Shown in pieces: positions 41,024 to 41,071 of a stretch of DNA of 41,071 nt. A model generated the notes under the pieces. It did no database searches, was not told the origin of the DNA, and saw only the letters and a program-made list of their open reading frames with translations. A program made the translations under genes and the position numbers. The stretch's first letter is position 1. Each line of letters opens with the position of its first letter. The DNA is taken from contig CAZLFA010000034.1 in assembly GCA_964558665.1 (NCBI GenBank), forward strand, positions 1-41,071. Reading direction: 5' to 3'. Source of the stretch: CAZLFA01 sp964558665. GTDB taxonomy: Bacteria > Desulfobacterota > Syntrophia > Syntrophales > PHBD01.

Positions 41024-41070
41024 ATACCACCAGTAAACTGGTGGTATCGAGAGCCCCCCTAAAAGGGGGG
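41024..41070. other. two adjacent hairpins at the window edge
   Basis: ATACCACCAG-TAAA-CTGGTGGTAT (41024-41047) is a perfect ten-pair hairpin; CCCCCC-TAAAA-GGGGGG (41054-41070) follows at once and is cut by the window end. Either transcription terminators for the small secreted protein gene or the end of a hairpin-bearing mobile element. Confidence 0.5.
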
Positions 41071-41071
41071 T

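Overview
The window reads as chromosome of a Gram-negative anaerobe of the Deltaproteobacteria/Desulfobacterota type, perhaps a syntroph such as the Syntrophales. This is inference from gene content: a liv-type ABC transporter operon with embedded acyl-CoA ligases, very large PAS-rich sensor kinases, phasin-like proteins, bactofilins, an orphan VgrG/DUF2169 module, and a gene that makes sense only if UGA is read as selenocysteine. No phylogenetic marker was compared.

Layout. (1) 1-1700, minus strand: ssrA (tmRNA), smpB and a TtcA-like tRNA thiolase. The ssrA -35 box overlaps the smpB stop codon. (2) 1758-10283, plus strand: a promoter, a Phe-rich leader peptide and an attenuator with two terminators precede livK-livG-acyl-CoA synthetase-livH-livM-livF-PaaK-like ligase. 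The leader predicts that transcription depends on phenylalanine supply, so this 'branched-chain' transporter probably handles phenylalanine or another aromatic compound. (3) 10315-17860, minus strand, with a near-consensus promoter at 18038-18066: vgrG, DUF2169-pentapeptide protein, a small protein, a pentapeptide protein, DUF3540 and a DUF4150 PAAR-like protein. It is an orphan type VI spike module with no sheath, baseplate or obvious toxin. (4) 18126-25110, minus strand: a hybrid kinase whose phospho-acceptor histidine is lysine, a helical protein of unknown role, a phasin-like protein and two tandem bactofilins. (5) 25327-31088, minus strand: a NarL-type response regulator, its nine-PAS sensor kinase and, upstream, a putative HExxH metalloprotein with two in-frame UGA codons, each in a CxxU motif and each followed by a hairpin of bacterial SECIS type. 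(6) 31291-39286, plus strand: housekeeping genes gph-tilS-ftsH-folP-acpS-tsaE-lysC and a ComEA-like gene. (7) 39315-41071: a lytic transglycosylase (minus), a long gene-poor stretch, then a small secreted six-cysteine protein with its own promoter and a structured 5' UTR, and two hairpins at the window edge.

The two strongest novelties are the double-UGA gene at 30642-31088, which ordinary gene calling would miss or call a pseudogene, and the phenylalanine attenuator at 1758-1991. A pair of diverged dispersed repeats (6061-6200 and 23683-23879, inverted relative to each other) was also found by comparing intergenic regions.
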